64,000 nt of DNA, from NCBI RefSeq assembly GCF_007558825.1, contig NZ_VLTK01000003.1:62001-126000 (forward strand), read 5' to 3'. Origin of the DNA: Brevibacterium aurantiacum. GTDB lineage: Bacteria; Actinomycetota; Actinomycetes; Actinomycetales; Brevibacteriaceae. The notes below the pieces were generated by a model. It was not told where the DNA came from, did no database searches, and saw only the letters and a list, made by a program, of their open reading frames with translations. The translations under genes were made by a program, and so were the position numbers. Shown one piece after another: positions 55,265-63,675 of the stretch (positions are counted from its first letter, which is position 1; the number at the start of each line of letters is the position of its first letter).

Positions 55265-55678
55265 TCAGTCGCGTGCGGAGCTCTTCTCCGGGACCAACCA
55301 GCCCAGCAGGGCGGAGACGATGGAGATGATGATCGCGGCGAGGATGGCCGAAGGGAAGAAGGTGTCGATGGTGAACTGGAACGGGGTGAAGCCGCTGAGC
55401 CAACTGGTCAGCGCCAGCATGATCGCATTGATGACGATCGAGAACAGCCCCAGAGTCAGACAGGTGATCGGTGCGGACACGATGCTGAGGATCGGTTTGA
55501 TGAACGCGTTCGCCAAACCGAAGATCAACCCGACAACGAGGTAGGAGATGATCGTGGCGGCGATCGGCCCGGTCTGGTCTTCCACGACTCGGTTTCCTGC
55601 GATGGCAACACCAGGCAGGATCCAAGCCGCAACCCAGATCGCACATGCGTTGACGACTACTCGAGAGAGGAAGTTCAT
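55265..55678 (-). CDS. Phage holin family membrane protein (PF04020 type)
   Basis: 137 aa, four helices: NFLSRVVVNACAIWVAAWILPGV, GLIFGLANAFIKPILSIVSAPITCLTLGLFSIVINAIMLAL and SAILAAIIISIVSALLGWLV. The NAxIKPIL-xxxxPITxLTLGLF core defines the family (YvlD-like), named holin for a loose resemblance only. It is a chromosomal envelope protein, not evidence of a phage. Same direction as the small membrane gene, 109 bp apart. Confidence 0.88.
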   Translation of the reverse strand: MNFLSRVVVNACAIWVAAWILPGVAIAGNRVVEDQTGPIAATIISYLVVGLIFGLANAFIKPILSIVSAPITCLTLGLFSIVINAIMLALTSWLSGFTPFQFTIDTFFPSAILAAIIISIVSALLGWLVPEKSSARD

Positions 55679-55939
55679 GCAGTTATCTTCCCATTCTCGT
55701 CTGCATTCTTACTGAGTCGCGGATGGGAATGAGGTCTGTGCCAGATGGCGAAGGTGAGCAAGCTCAAACGCTTGAGCTCACGATCACCCTCGTCTGCCGG
55801 CTCCGATCCCGGTAGCCTGGAAGAAGCGCCCACTGGCGCCGACACGGACAGCAAGAGTGCATCTACCGAGTGATTTCGATCCAGGTCACCACGGCGGCAC
55901 CGATCCCCATCGCAGTGATGGGGGAGAAACTGGATTGAT

Positions 55940-57202
55940 ATGCCCAGCAACGAAACCCGCACCCGTCCCGACCAGATCGCAGCACCGACGCTGCTGAGCA
56001 TCGTGGGCCGCACCTACTTTCCGATCGCCTTCGTGGCCAGATTGCCCTATGCCATGGTGGTCATCGGTGTCCTCACCCTCGTCGTCGCCGGCCGTGACTC
56101 GCTGAGCCTCGGCGGAGTCAACTCGGCCATGGTCGGCCTGGGAACGGCGATCTTCGGCTCCTTCATCGGCGCCGCAGCTGACCGTTGGGGGCAACGCCGC
56201 GTCCTGCTGATCGTGGGTCTGCTCAACAGCATCGCCCTGATCTTCATGGCCTGGGTCGTCTTCAGCCCCCTCCCTGATTCCGTGGTGCTCATCGCCGCCT
56301 TCGCCATCGGTGCTACAGCCCCGCAGGTCGCCCCGATGTCACGCTCACGCCTCGTTGAGATCATCATGTCCACGCTCAACGGCCCCAGACAGCAGAAGAC
56401 TCTCAACGGCACAATGGCCTACGAGTCGGCAGCCGATGAGTTCGTATTCGTCTTCGGCCCCTTCATCGTCGGTCTCCTCGCCACGACCCTCCACCCGGTC
56501 GCGCCGATCATCGGCGCGGTCATCATGACCTTGGTCTTCGTGTCCTCTTTCGCCCTCCACCCCACGGGCAGGGCCGTTGAGAGCACCTCAGCACAGCCAC
56601 GAGTCCAGGCTCCGGCAAAGGAGCTGTTCACCTTCGGCGTCTTCGTCGTCGTCCTCGGCGTCTTCGGCATCGGGCTCGTATTCGGGTCGACGCTGACGGC
56701 ACTGACTTCACTGACGAACGATCTCGGACGCCCCGAGGAAGCCGGTCTCATCTACGGAATCATGGGCATCGGCTCTGCCATTCTGGCCATCACCGTCGCA
56801 GTGTTCTCCCCACGCTATGCGCTGTGGGCACGACTGCTGTCCTTCGCGCCCCTGATGCTCATCGGAGCCGTGATCATGGCGTCGTCGACGTCGATGGTCA
56901 CCGTGATCATCGCCCTCCTGCTGATGGGCTGCGCCGTCGGGCCGACCTTGGTGACCCTGTTCAGCCTCGCTGCCGAACGCAGTCCGCTCGGTCGCTCGGC
57001 GACAGTGATGTCCATGGCGGGTTCCGCGATCATCGTCGGCCAGTCGGTGGCATCGGCAGTCAACGGAATCCTCGCCGAGGAGGCCGGAACCTCGGCCGCA
57101 ATGGCTGTCCCGATGGCAGCTTCCGCACTCGTCCTCGTCGCCGGCATGCTCAACCTCCTCGTCGGCAAAGAAGCCCGAAAAAGAGACCTGGTTCACTCGT
57201 AG
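55940..57202 (+). CDS. MFS transporter
   Basis: 420 aa with twelve predicted helices. RLPYAMVVIGVLTLVVAGRDSLSLGGVNSAMVGLGTAIFGSFIGAAADRWGQRRVLL contains the MFS loop 2-3 motif (GAAADRWGQRR). The middle has a long loop and the second half repeats the fold. Similar to actinobacterial MFS efflux pumps of unknown substrate. GGGGAGA lies 13 nt before the ATG. A small hairpin TGGGACG-CGA-CGTCCCA (57215-57231) follows. Confidence 0.88.
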   Translation: MPSNETRTRPDQIAAPTLLSIVGRTYFPIAFVARLPYAMVVIGVLTLVVAGRDSLSLGGVNSAMVGLGTAIFGSFIGAAADRWGQRRVLLIVGLLNSIALIFMAWVVFSPLPDSVVLIAAFAIGATAPQVAPMSRSRLVEIIMSTLNGPRQQKTLNGTMAYESAADEFVFVFGPFIVGLLATTLHPVAPIIGAVIMTLVFVSSFALHPTGRAVESTSAQPRVQAPAKELFTFGVFVVVLGVFGIGLVFGSTLTALTSLTNDLGRPEEAGLIYGIMGIGSAILAITVAVFSPRYALWARLLSFAPLMLIGAVIMASSTSMVTVIIALLLMGCAVGPTLVTLFSLAAERSPLGRSATVMSMAGSAIIVGQSVASAVNGILAEEAGTSAAMAVPMAASALVLVAGMLNLLVGKEARKRDLVHS

Positions 57203-57214
57203 TTTCCGCTTGTT

Positions 57215-57231
57215 GGGACGCGACGTCCCAG
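57215..57231 (+). terminator. Small hairpin after the MFS gene
   Basis: TGGGACG-CGA-CGTCCCA, 13 bp after the stop codon. It may terminate or serve as an operator for the following POT gene. Confidence 0.4.
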
Positions 57232-57338
57232 CATTGAGATCGTGTGACCTGAGCAATAACGGGGAGTAGCATTGCCGCTTGTTCACAGTGAATCGCGCAT
57301 CGCAGTGCGCGTTTGCACGTCACAACGGAAAGCACGAT

Positions 57339-58808
57339 ATGTCATCAAGCACCTCAACGGCTGAGGCCACGCGGAACGACACCCGGTTCTTCGGGCACCC
57401 GCTTCCGCTCATGCAGCTCTTCAGCCTCGAACTGTGGGAACGGTTCTCCTACTACGGCATGAACGGCATCCTCGCCATCTACCTGTACTTCCAGGTGTCC
57501 GAGGGCGGCCTGGGCATGCCTCAGCCGACAGCCATCGGAATCGTCGGCGCCTACGGCGGCGCCGTGTTCTTGGCGACGATCCTCGGTGCATGGGTCGCAG
57601 ACCGGATCCTCGGCGCGGAGAGGATTCTCTTCTACTCGGCGATCATCATCATGGTCGGCCACATCTGTCTGGCGCTCATCCCCGGCTTCGGCGGAGTCGC
57701 CGCCGGTCTCATCCTCGTCGCTCTCGGCTCCGGTGGCCTCAAGGCCAACGCCTCGGCCCTCGTCGGTGAGCTCTACTCGGAGAAGGACCCGCGCAGGGAT
57801 GCCGGGTTCACGCTGTTCTACATGGGCGTCAACCTCGGTGCCTTCCTGGGACCGCTCATCACCGGCCTCCTGCAGAAGGAGATCGGCTTCCATTTCGGCT
57901 TCGGCGCCGCAGCAGTCGGTATGGCTCTGGGTCTGATCATCTATGCCACAGGTCGGAAGAACCTGCCGGACGAATCACGCGGCGCGGTCAACCCGCTGCC
58001 GTCTTCGAGGCTCTACCTCTTCATAGCGGCCATTGTCCTCGCAGTCATCCTCATCGTCGTGCTCTGGTTCTCAGGTGTCGTGAACCCGGACAATCTGGAC
58101 TGGTGGATCGCGGGAATCTCGGCGGGCGCTGCGGCATGCTACTTCGTCGTCATGTACGTCAGCCCGCAGACGAACTCCGATGAGCGCTCACGCGTGCTGG
58201 CGTTCATTCCCTTCTTCGTCACCTGCGTGGTCTTCTGGTCCCTGTACCAGCAGATCTTCGGGACGCTCACCGCGTACTCGGACACTCAGATGAATCGCGT
58301 GATCTTCGGCTGGCAGATGCCGATCAACTGGCTCCAGCTCATCCCACCGATCTTCGTCATCGCCTTCGCCCCGGTCTTCTCGGCCATCTGGTTCAAGCTC
58401 GGCACGCGCCAGATCTCGACCCCGGTCAAGGCAGGGCTCTCGCTCATCCTCATCGGCATCGCGTTCCTGCTGTTCCTGCCGTATGCGAATGCCGGCGAAC
58501 ATGAGACTCCGCTGCTGTGGGTGGCCTTCATCCTGCTGCTCTTCGTCTTCGCCGAACTGCTCATCTCTCCGATCGGTCTGTCCTTCTCGTCGAAGGTCGC
58601 ACCGAAGGTGTTCCAGTCACAGATGATCGCCGTGTTCTTCCTCGCCTCTGGCGTGGGAACCGCACTGTCGGGTGTCCTCGGCGGCTACTACTCGGCCGAC
58701 AATCAGACGCCGTATTGGACTTCGATCGGCGCTGCATCGATCATTCTCGGGTTGCTGGCACTGACCCTCACGAAGCCGATGCTCAAAGCACTGCGAGGAA
58801 TACGCTGA
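57339..58808 (+). CDS. Proton-dependent oligopeptide transporter (POT/PTR family)
   Basis: 489 aa from the ATG at 57339. Imports di- and tripeptides with H+. FSLELWERFSYYGMNGILAIYLYF carries the ExxER-like motif of helix 1; GAWVADRILGAERILFYSAIIIMVGH, GSGGLKANASALVGELYSEKDPRRDAGFTLFYMGVNLGAFLGPLI (the PTR2 signature) and FWSLYQQIFGTLTAYSD are diagnostic. Monocistronic, ended by a terminator. Confidence 0.95.
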   Translation: MSSSTSTAEATRNDTRFFGHPLPLMQLFSLELWERFSYYGMNGILAIYLYFQVSEGGLGMPQPTAIGIVGAYGGAVFLATILGAWVADRILGAERILFYSAIIIMVGHICLALIPGFGGVAAGLILVALGSGGLKANASALVGELYSEKDPRRDAGFTLFYMGVNLGAFLGPLITGLLQKEIGFHFGFGAAAVGMALGLIIYATGRKNLPDESRGAVNPLPSSRLYLFIAAIVLAVILIVVLWFSGVVNPDNLDWWIAGISAGAAACYFVVMYVSPQTNSDERSRVLAFIPFFVTCVVFWSLYQQIFGTLTAYSDTQMNRVIFGWQMPINWLQLIPPIFVIAFAPVFSAIWFKLGTRQISTPVKAGLSLILIGIAFLLFLPYANAGEHETPLLWVAFILLLFVFAELLISPIGLSFSSKVAPKVFQSQMIAVFFLASGVGTALSGVLGGYYSADNQTPYWTSIGAASIILGLLALTLTKPMLKALRGIR

Positions 58809-58853
58809 CATCTCGCACAGGGGACGCTTCCCGTGTGCGCATGCTCTGATTCG

Positions 58854-58896
58854 ATGAGACGCCCTGGCTCACACCTCGTGATCCAGGGCGTCTCAT
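58854..58896 (+). terminator. Terminator after POT gene
   Basis: 14-bp perfect inverted repeat ATGAGACGCCCTGG (58854-58867) / complement (58883-58896), loop 15 nt. Confidence 0.75.
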
Positions 58897-58954
58897 CATG
58901 TACGCGGGAGAAGCCTGGCACCGGTGGATGACAACTGCGGCCGGCCGCGGGCTC

Positions 58955-59803
58955 TCACACTCCGATGAAGATGGGCAGCGCCTCGGGATGATGTGCGTAG
59001 ACGATAGTGAGGAAGACGAGCGCGTCGAAGAGGAGGTGGACCGTCACGGTATAGGGCAGCGATTTCGTTCGAGTGAAGATATAGGCCTGCACGAGTGCGA
59101 AGGGGATCGTCAGCACCGGGCCGATCGATCGATAGCCCAACTCCCACAGGAAGGACACGAAGATGATGGTGGTGAACACGTTCGCAGTCCAGAAGGCGAA
59201 GTGCTTGCGCAGCAGGGCGAAGACCGTGCAGATGAAGAACAGCTCATCCCAGATGCCGACAGCGTTGACGCCGAAGAAGAGGCGCACGATCTCATCCCAC
59301 TGAGTCACCGGCGGCCAGTTGAGATAGACCCCGGTGCGCATGAAGTACTGGGGGAGGACGAGCCAGGCGACGACGATGACGAAGGCCAGCCATGCCCATT
59401 CCATGCGCGACCACTTCTGCCCACGACGCAGAGGGAAGACGATGGTCCGGTCCCTGAACCCATATCGGGTGATCAGCCACGGCCCGATCACCACGGCGGA
59501 CAGCACGACTCCCATCCGAGCGATGTTGGACCATGAGATATCGGCTGCCACCGAGATGGAGGAGATCAGTCCCAGGCAGCCGGCGATGACGCTGAGGTCG
59601 CGTGCGAACTCTCGGTCGGCCATCCATGCGACGATGAGGGAGGCCACCATCGGCGCGTAGCCGAACGCCCTCAACTCGGGAAACGTGGTTCCGAGCCCGA
59701 ATAGGACGAAGGCGGACAGCGCCAACAGCACTGCGGCCAGTCCCGGCCAGGAAATGAGATCGAATCGTTTGGAATCAGGTTCGAATCGCGTTTGTGTGTC
59801 CAC
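58955..59803 (-). CDS. CPBP-like intramembrane protein with degenerate active site
   Basis: 282 aa from the GTG at 59803, which lies 7 nt after TAGAGT (leaderless start); a GTG three codons earlier (59812) is the alternative. Eight helices. The CPBP (CAAX protease/bacteriocin-processing) motif 1, normally EExxxR, reads DELFFI; motif 2 (FxxxH) lacks the His in FVSFLWELGYR; motif 3 HLLFD is intact. So the fold is kept but proteolysis is doubtful. Divergent from moeA, 87 bp apart. The family call is moderate. Confidence 0.65.
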   Translation of the reverse strand: MDTQTRFEPDSKRFDLISWPGLAAVLLALSAFVLFGLGTTFPELRAFGYAPMVASLIVAWMADREFARDLSVIAGCLGLISSISVAADISWSNIARMGVVLSAVVIGPWLITRYGFRDRTIVFPLRRGQKWSRMEWAWLAFVIVVAWLVLPQYFMRTGVYLNWPPVTQWDEIVRLFFGVNAVGIWDELFFICTVFALLRKHFAFWTANVFTTIIFVSFLWELGYRSIGPVLTIPFALVQAYIFTRTKSLPYTVTVHLLFDALVFLTIVYAHHPEALPIFIGV

Positions 59804-59890
59804 GCTTGACACTCTAAATCACCACAGTCCGAACACCAGCGCGAGAACCGGCAACTCCTCGTAGTATCTGACACAGGCGAAAGGACACCC

Positions 59891-61072
59891 GTGGAACCAG
59901 AGGAATACTGCCGACTCATCATCTCGTCGGCCCCGCCGCGCACCGTGGAGACGATTCCCACAGCGACGGCGATCGACAGAATCGCTGCCGCTGACGTGAT
60001 CGCCGACGCGCCCATCCCAGCGTTCGCCACCGCGGCGATGGACGGCTTCGCATTCGATGAGTCGGCACTGGACAGTTCCCGGTCCGGCGCCGAGGTGGCC
60101 CTCAGCGGTGACATCCCCGCCGGGGCCTTGCCGGTGGACATCGCACCAAGCACCGCCGTGCGGGTGATGACCGGAGCGCAGGTGCCCTCCAGCGCCGTGG
60201 TGGTCGTTCCCGTCGAACTCACCGATGCCGAGGCCACAGGGCCAGCTCCCGATCGCGTCCGTGTCCCATCTTTGCCCACGGGCCTGCAATCCGGATGGAA
60301 CATCAGAGCAGTAGGGGAGGACACCCAGGTCGGAGACACCGTCATCCGATCAGGCGAGACGATCAACTCGGCCGGTGTGGGCACACTGGCCATGATGGGA
60401 CTTGAGAACGTCAGCGTCCTCCGCCCTCTCACCATCGGTCTCATCGTCACCGGGGATGAACTGCGCACCGGTCTCACCACGTCGTTGCAGCCATTCATCA
60501 ACAACTCGAATCTGCCCATGCTCCGCTCGGCGATCACCGCCGCCGGAGCCATTCCCGTCGAACGCAGCTGCGGGGACGACCCGGGGGCCTTCCGGCAGAT
60601 CATCGACGAGTTCGCCGCCGGCGTTGACCTGATCATCACCACCGGCGGCATCAGCGCCGGTGCTTTCGAAGTCGTCAGACAGGCCCTCAGCGGCGACCAC
60701 TCGTCGTTCCTGCGTCTGGCACTGCGACCGGGTGGGCCCCAGGGGTACGGACGCTGCGGTGATGTCCCACTCCTGCATTTCCCAGGCACACCGACCGGAG
60801 CCTTCCTGTCCTTCCACCTCTTCGCACGCTCTCTGCTCGAGGCACGTCCCCTCGGATCACGGTGGAAGAAGGCCGTCTACGCCGGTCCCGACATCATCGG
60901 ACACAACAAGGCCGTCAGCCTGCTGCCTGGCAGATTCACCACCGCTGGAGATGTCATTGTCTCGGACCGGTCACGACTGCGAGACTTCGCCGGCGCCGAC
61001 GTCATCATCCGTGCACCACGAGCCCCCGGGACGATTCGGACCGGGGACATCATCTCCGTCCTCGACTGCTGA
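59891..61072 (+). CDS. moeA: Molybdopterin molybdenumtransferase (first copy)
   Basis: Inserts molybdate into adenylylated molybdopterin. 393 aa, GTG start after AAAGGA. IPAFATAAMDGFAF (domain III entry), AVRVMTGAQVPSSAVVVVPVE, GWNIRAVGEDTQVGDTVI, TGDELRTG and a MoCF-like central domain with TTGGISAGAFEVV (TGG-S motif; the usual DVV is replaced by AFE). The C-terminal domain IV is present. Leads the cofactor cluster. A 22-bp tandem repeat covers its stop codon. Confidence 0.92.
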   Translation: MEPEEYCRLIISSAPPRTVETIPTATAIDRIAAADVIADAPIPAFATAAMDGFAFDESALDSSRSGAEVALSGDIPAGALPVDIAPSTAVRVMTGAQVPSSAVVVVPVELTDAEATGPAPDRVRVPSLPTGLQSGWNIRAVGEDTQVGDTVIRSGETINSAGVGTLAMMGLENVSVLRPLTIGLIVTGDELRTGLTTSLQPFINNSNLPMLRSAITAAGAIPVERSCGDDPGAFRQIIDEFAAGVDLIITTGGISAGAFEVVRQALSGDHSSFLRLALRPGGPQGYGRCGDVPLLHFPGTPTGAFLSFHLFARSLLEARPLGSRWKKAVYAGPDIIGHNKAVSLLPGRFTTAGDVIVSDRSRLRDFAGADVIIRAPRAPGTIRTGDIISVLDC

Positions 61073-61107
61073 AGCTGTGCCCGGTGACTGCTGAAGCTGC
61101 GCCACTG
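61064..61107 (+). repeat. 22-bp tandem duplication over the moeA stop
   Basis: Units 61064-61085 and 61086-61107 share GACTGCTGAAGCTG(T/C)GCC; the first holds the moeA TGA. It fills the space upstream of the moeB promoter. Confidence 0.7.
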
Positions 61108-61122
61108 ACCAATGAAGCCAAC

Positions 61123-61128
61123 TAGACT
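61123..61128 (+). promoter_or_regulatory. -10 box for leaderless moeB/rhodanese mRNA
   Basis: TAGACT followed by 7 nt (GAGGCAC) and ATG 61136. GAGG could also act as a weak ribosome site if the gene is read through from moeA. Confidence 0.55.
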
Positions 61129-61135
61129 GAGGCAC

Positions 61136-62251
61136 ATGTCAGCACATGCACTCACCCCTGCGGACACGAAGCGCTATGCCCGTCAGATCCGCCTCAACGG
61201 TTTCGGCCCGCAAGCCCAATCCGCACTTCTTGCATCTCATGTGCTCGTCATCGGCGCCGGTGGGCTCGGGGCACCGGTCCTGACGTATCTGGCCGCGGCG
61301 GGGGTCGGACGCATCAGCATCATCGACCCCGACACGGTGGAACTGAGCAACCTGCACCGCCAATTCATCCATTCCGAAGCGCGCGTGGGCCACCGGAAGG
61401 TCGATTCCGCCAAAGCGCGCATGGGAGAGCTGAATTCGACCCTCGACATCATCACGCACCCCGTGCTGCTGACACCGGACAACGCCCTCGAACTCATCGG
61501 TGCAGCCGATATCGTCATCGATGGCAGCGACAACTTCGCGACCAGGTACTTAGCCAACGACGCCTGCGAGATCCTGAACAAGCCCCTCGTCTGGGGCACG
61601 ATCCTCGGCTTCGACGGGCAGGTCGCCGTCTTCGACACAATGCAGGGGGCAACGCTGCGCGACCTCTACCCGGTCGTCCCAGCTCCCGGATCAGTACCCG
61701 ACTGCGCAACTGCCGGTGTCCTCGGAGCTCTCTGCGGAAGCATCGGTGCGGCCATGGCGATGGAGACGATCAAGGTCCTCGCCGGCATCGGCACCCCTCT
61801 CTACAACGCGGTCTCCATCCACAGCAGTCTCGACGCCAGTTGGGAGAGCATTCCGGTTCGACGACTACCTGAACGTGAGCCGATCACGGAGTTGGGCAGC
61901 CACCTCGGCGACTATGCCGATGCACTCGGCAGCCTTCGTGCTGAGATGAACGCCGGGACGCCCGCAGGGAGTGATCCCAGCGTGACGTGGGAGTCGATCA
62001 CACCCGGCACGCACCTCGTCGACATCAGAGATGCGGAGGAGGTCTCGGCAGGAATGGTTCCAGGCGCTCGGCACATACCGATGGACATCCTCTTGGACGA
62101 TCCCGGACTGATCTCGGGGAACGGGAAAGTGGCTCTCTACTGCCGTTCGGGAGTGCGCTCTGCCCGGGCCTGCGCACAGCTGCGCGCGCAGGGTAGCGAG
62201 GTCAGCTCTGTCTCCGGGGGATATCTCGCCTATCTGTCACTGCCGCACTGA
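61136..62251 (+). CDS. moeZ: Adenylyltransferase/sulfurtransferase MoeB-rhodanese (MoeZ-like)
   Basis: 371 aa from the ATG at 61136. Activates the C-terminal Gly-Gly of MoaD (or ThiS) by adenylylation and, through a rhodanese domain, loads sulfur. The E1/ThiF domain has LVIGAGGLGAPVLTYLAAAGVG (ATP site), DPDTVELSNLHRQFIH and DGSDNFATRYLANDAC. A rhodanese domain (about 285-371) ends with ALYCRSGVRSARA, where Cys is the persulfide carrier. The CxxC zinc pairs typical of MoeB are not seen (SVPDCATAGVLG keeps one Cys). Upstream in-frame codons are discounted because TAGACT lies 7 nt before this ATG. Confidence 0.92.
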   Translation: MSAHALTPADTKRYARQIRLNGFGPQAQSALLASHVLVIGAGGLGAPVLTYLAAAGVGRISIIDPDTVELSNLHRQFIHSEARVGHRKVDSAKARMGELNSTLDIITHPVLLTPDNALELIGAADIVIDGSDNFATRYLANDACEILNKPLVWGTILGFDGQVAVFDTMQGATLRDLYPVVPAPGSVPDCATAGVLGALCGSIGAAMAMETIKVLAGIGTPLYNAVSIHSSLDASWESIPVRRLPEREPITELGSHLGDYADALGSLRAEMNAGTPAGSDPSVTWESITPGTHLVDIRDAEEVSAGMVPGARHIPMDILLDDPGLISGNGKVALYCRSGVRSARACAQLRAQGSEVSSVSGGYLAYLSLPH

Positions 62252-62298
62252 CGAACTCAGCCGCGACCGACGGCCAGGCAAGCCGACCCAGCTTCGTC

Positions 62299-62544
62299 TC
62301 AGCCGCCTGCGAAAGGCGGGAGGACGTCGACGGTATCGCCCTCGCTCAGCGCGGCGTGAGGATCCGTGGCAGCGATCGCGTTGACCAGGAAGCTCGAACG
62401 GGAGATGACCGTCCTCGCCTCGGCGGCGGCATCCTTCGTCAGGGTTGTGATCAGCCCGTCGATGGTGGCAGCCTCGGCGCTGCATTCTTTGGTTCCGAAG
62501 GCCTCTCGCGCGGCTGCGAAGAAGCGGACTCTGATCTGGGGCAC
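62299..62544 (-). CDS. moaD: Molybdopterin synthase small subunit MoaD
   Basis: 81 aa ubiquitin-fold protein that carries the sulfur for molybdopterin. IRVRFFAAAREAFGTKE, then EGDTVDVLPPFAGG, ending in the required Gly-Gly. GTG start directly after the moaA stop (TAAGTG); its ribosome site GGAGG lies within the end of moaA. No moaE is seen in the window. Confidence 0.95.
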   Translation of the reverse strand: MPQIRVRFFAAAREAFGTKECSAEAATIDGLITTLTKDAAAEARTVISRSSFLVNAIAATDPHAALSEGDTVDVLPPFAGG

Positions 62545-63633
62545 TTATCCTCCGATGGCGCTCATAGGACGTTGGGGCTGTTCGAAGCTCTCGGAATCCA
62601 TGCCGTGTCCGGCCAGCTTCTTCCAATGCGCACCCTTCCACAGGTTCGCGATCGCTTCATCGTCAGCACCGCCCCGCATGGCGGTGAGCAGATCCACCTC
62701 CGTGTGTGAGAACAGGCAGGTGCGCACTCGTCCCTCTGCAGTCAGTCGGGTGCGGGTGCAATCGGCACAGAAGGGTCGGGTCACCGAGGCGATGATGCCG
62801 ACGTCGCCGATGACGGTCTCCGGATCGTCCCTGCTCGCAACCAGGAACTTCTCCGCTGGAGCACCACCCCGCGGCGCAGAGTCGGGGGTGAGGACGAAAT
62901 CGGGTTCGAGCAGGGCGAAGATGTCGGCGGCCGTGATCATTGTGCCGCGTTCCCAGGAATGTCCGGCGTCGAGAGGCATCTGTTCGATGAAGCGCAGCTT
63001 GAGCCCGCGATCGAGACACCAGCGCAGCAGCTGCGGAGCCTGATGGTCGTTGACGCCAGGCAGCAGCACGGCGTTGATCTTCACCGGATCCATTCCGGCA
63101 GCCTGGGCACCCTTGATCCCATCGAGCACCCTGTCCAGGAACGGGCGTCGAGTGATCGTCGCGAAGGTCTCGGGATCGACGGTGTCGAGTGAGACGTTGA
63201 TGCGGTCGAGGCCCGCGTCCCGCAGCTTCGCGGCACGCTTGTCGAGACCGATCGCATTCGTGGTCAGTGCGATATTGGGGCGGGGATCAAGTGCGGCGAC
63301 ACCGGCAATGATGTCGGTGACGTCTTTGCGGGTCAGCGGTTCGCCACCGGTGAACCGGACCTGGTCGACGCCGAACTTCTCGACGCCGATGCGGACGAAG
63401 CGGATGATCTCCTCGGCCGTCATCGCCGCATCGCGAGACATGAACTCCACACCCTCCTCGGGCATGCAGTAGCTGCAGCGCAGATTGCAGAAGTCGGTCA
63501 GCGAGATGCGCATATCGCGGGCACGTCGATCGAAGGTGTCCAGGAGCGAATCCTCCTGATGGGCCGTAAAAGTCTCGCCCGGGTCCACTGTCGGAGTCCT
63601 CAGAACGGGCGTGGGCAGGCTGATCTTGCGCAT
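62545..63633 (-). CDS. moaA: GTP 3',8-cyclase
   Basis: Radical-SAM enzyme that starts molybdenum cofactor synthesis from GTP. 362 aa from the ATG at 63633 (AGGAGG 8 nt upstream). The N-terminal cluster ligands are C49, C53 and C56 in CNLRCSYC, and the C-terminal cluster is FCADCTRTRLTAEGRVRTC. Ends in Ser-Ala-Ile-Gly-Gly, the catalytic GG tail. Divergent from the second moeA and followed by moaD. Confidence 0.97.
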   Translation of the reverse strand: MRKISLPTPVLRTPTVDPGETFTAHQEDSLLDTFDRRARDMRISLTDFCNLRCSYCMPEEGVEFMSRDAAMTAEEIIRFVRIGVEKFGVDQVRFTGGEPLTRKDVTDIIAGVAALDPRPNIALTTNAIGLDKRAAKLRDAGLDRINVSLDTVDPETFATITRRPFLDRVLDGIKGAQAAGMDPVKINAVLLPGVNDHQAPQLLRWCLDRGLKLRFIEQMPLDAGHSWERGTMITAADIFALLEPDFVLTPDSAPRGGAPAEKFLVASRDDPETVIGDVGIIASVTRPFCADCTRTRLTAEGRVRTCLFSHTEVDLLTAMRGGADDEAIANLWKGAHWKKLAGHGMDSESFEQPQRPMSAIGG

Positions 63634-63675
63634 TCTGCCATCCTCCTTGATCAACTTCTTCGTTATCATCGTCCC

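Noticed and set aside
55265..55678. Phage holin as a sign of a prophage
   Set aside because: The PF04020-type family is chromosomal in most actinobacteria; no other phage gene is near.
55745..55873. 42-codon frame (MAKVSKLKRLSS...) between the holin-family and MFS genes
   Set aside because: A weak GAGG lies upstream, but the Ser/Asp/Thr-rich sequence has no recognisable pattern. Possible but unsupported.
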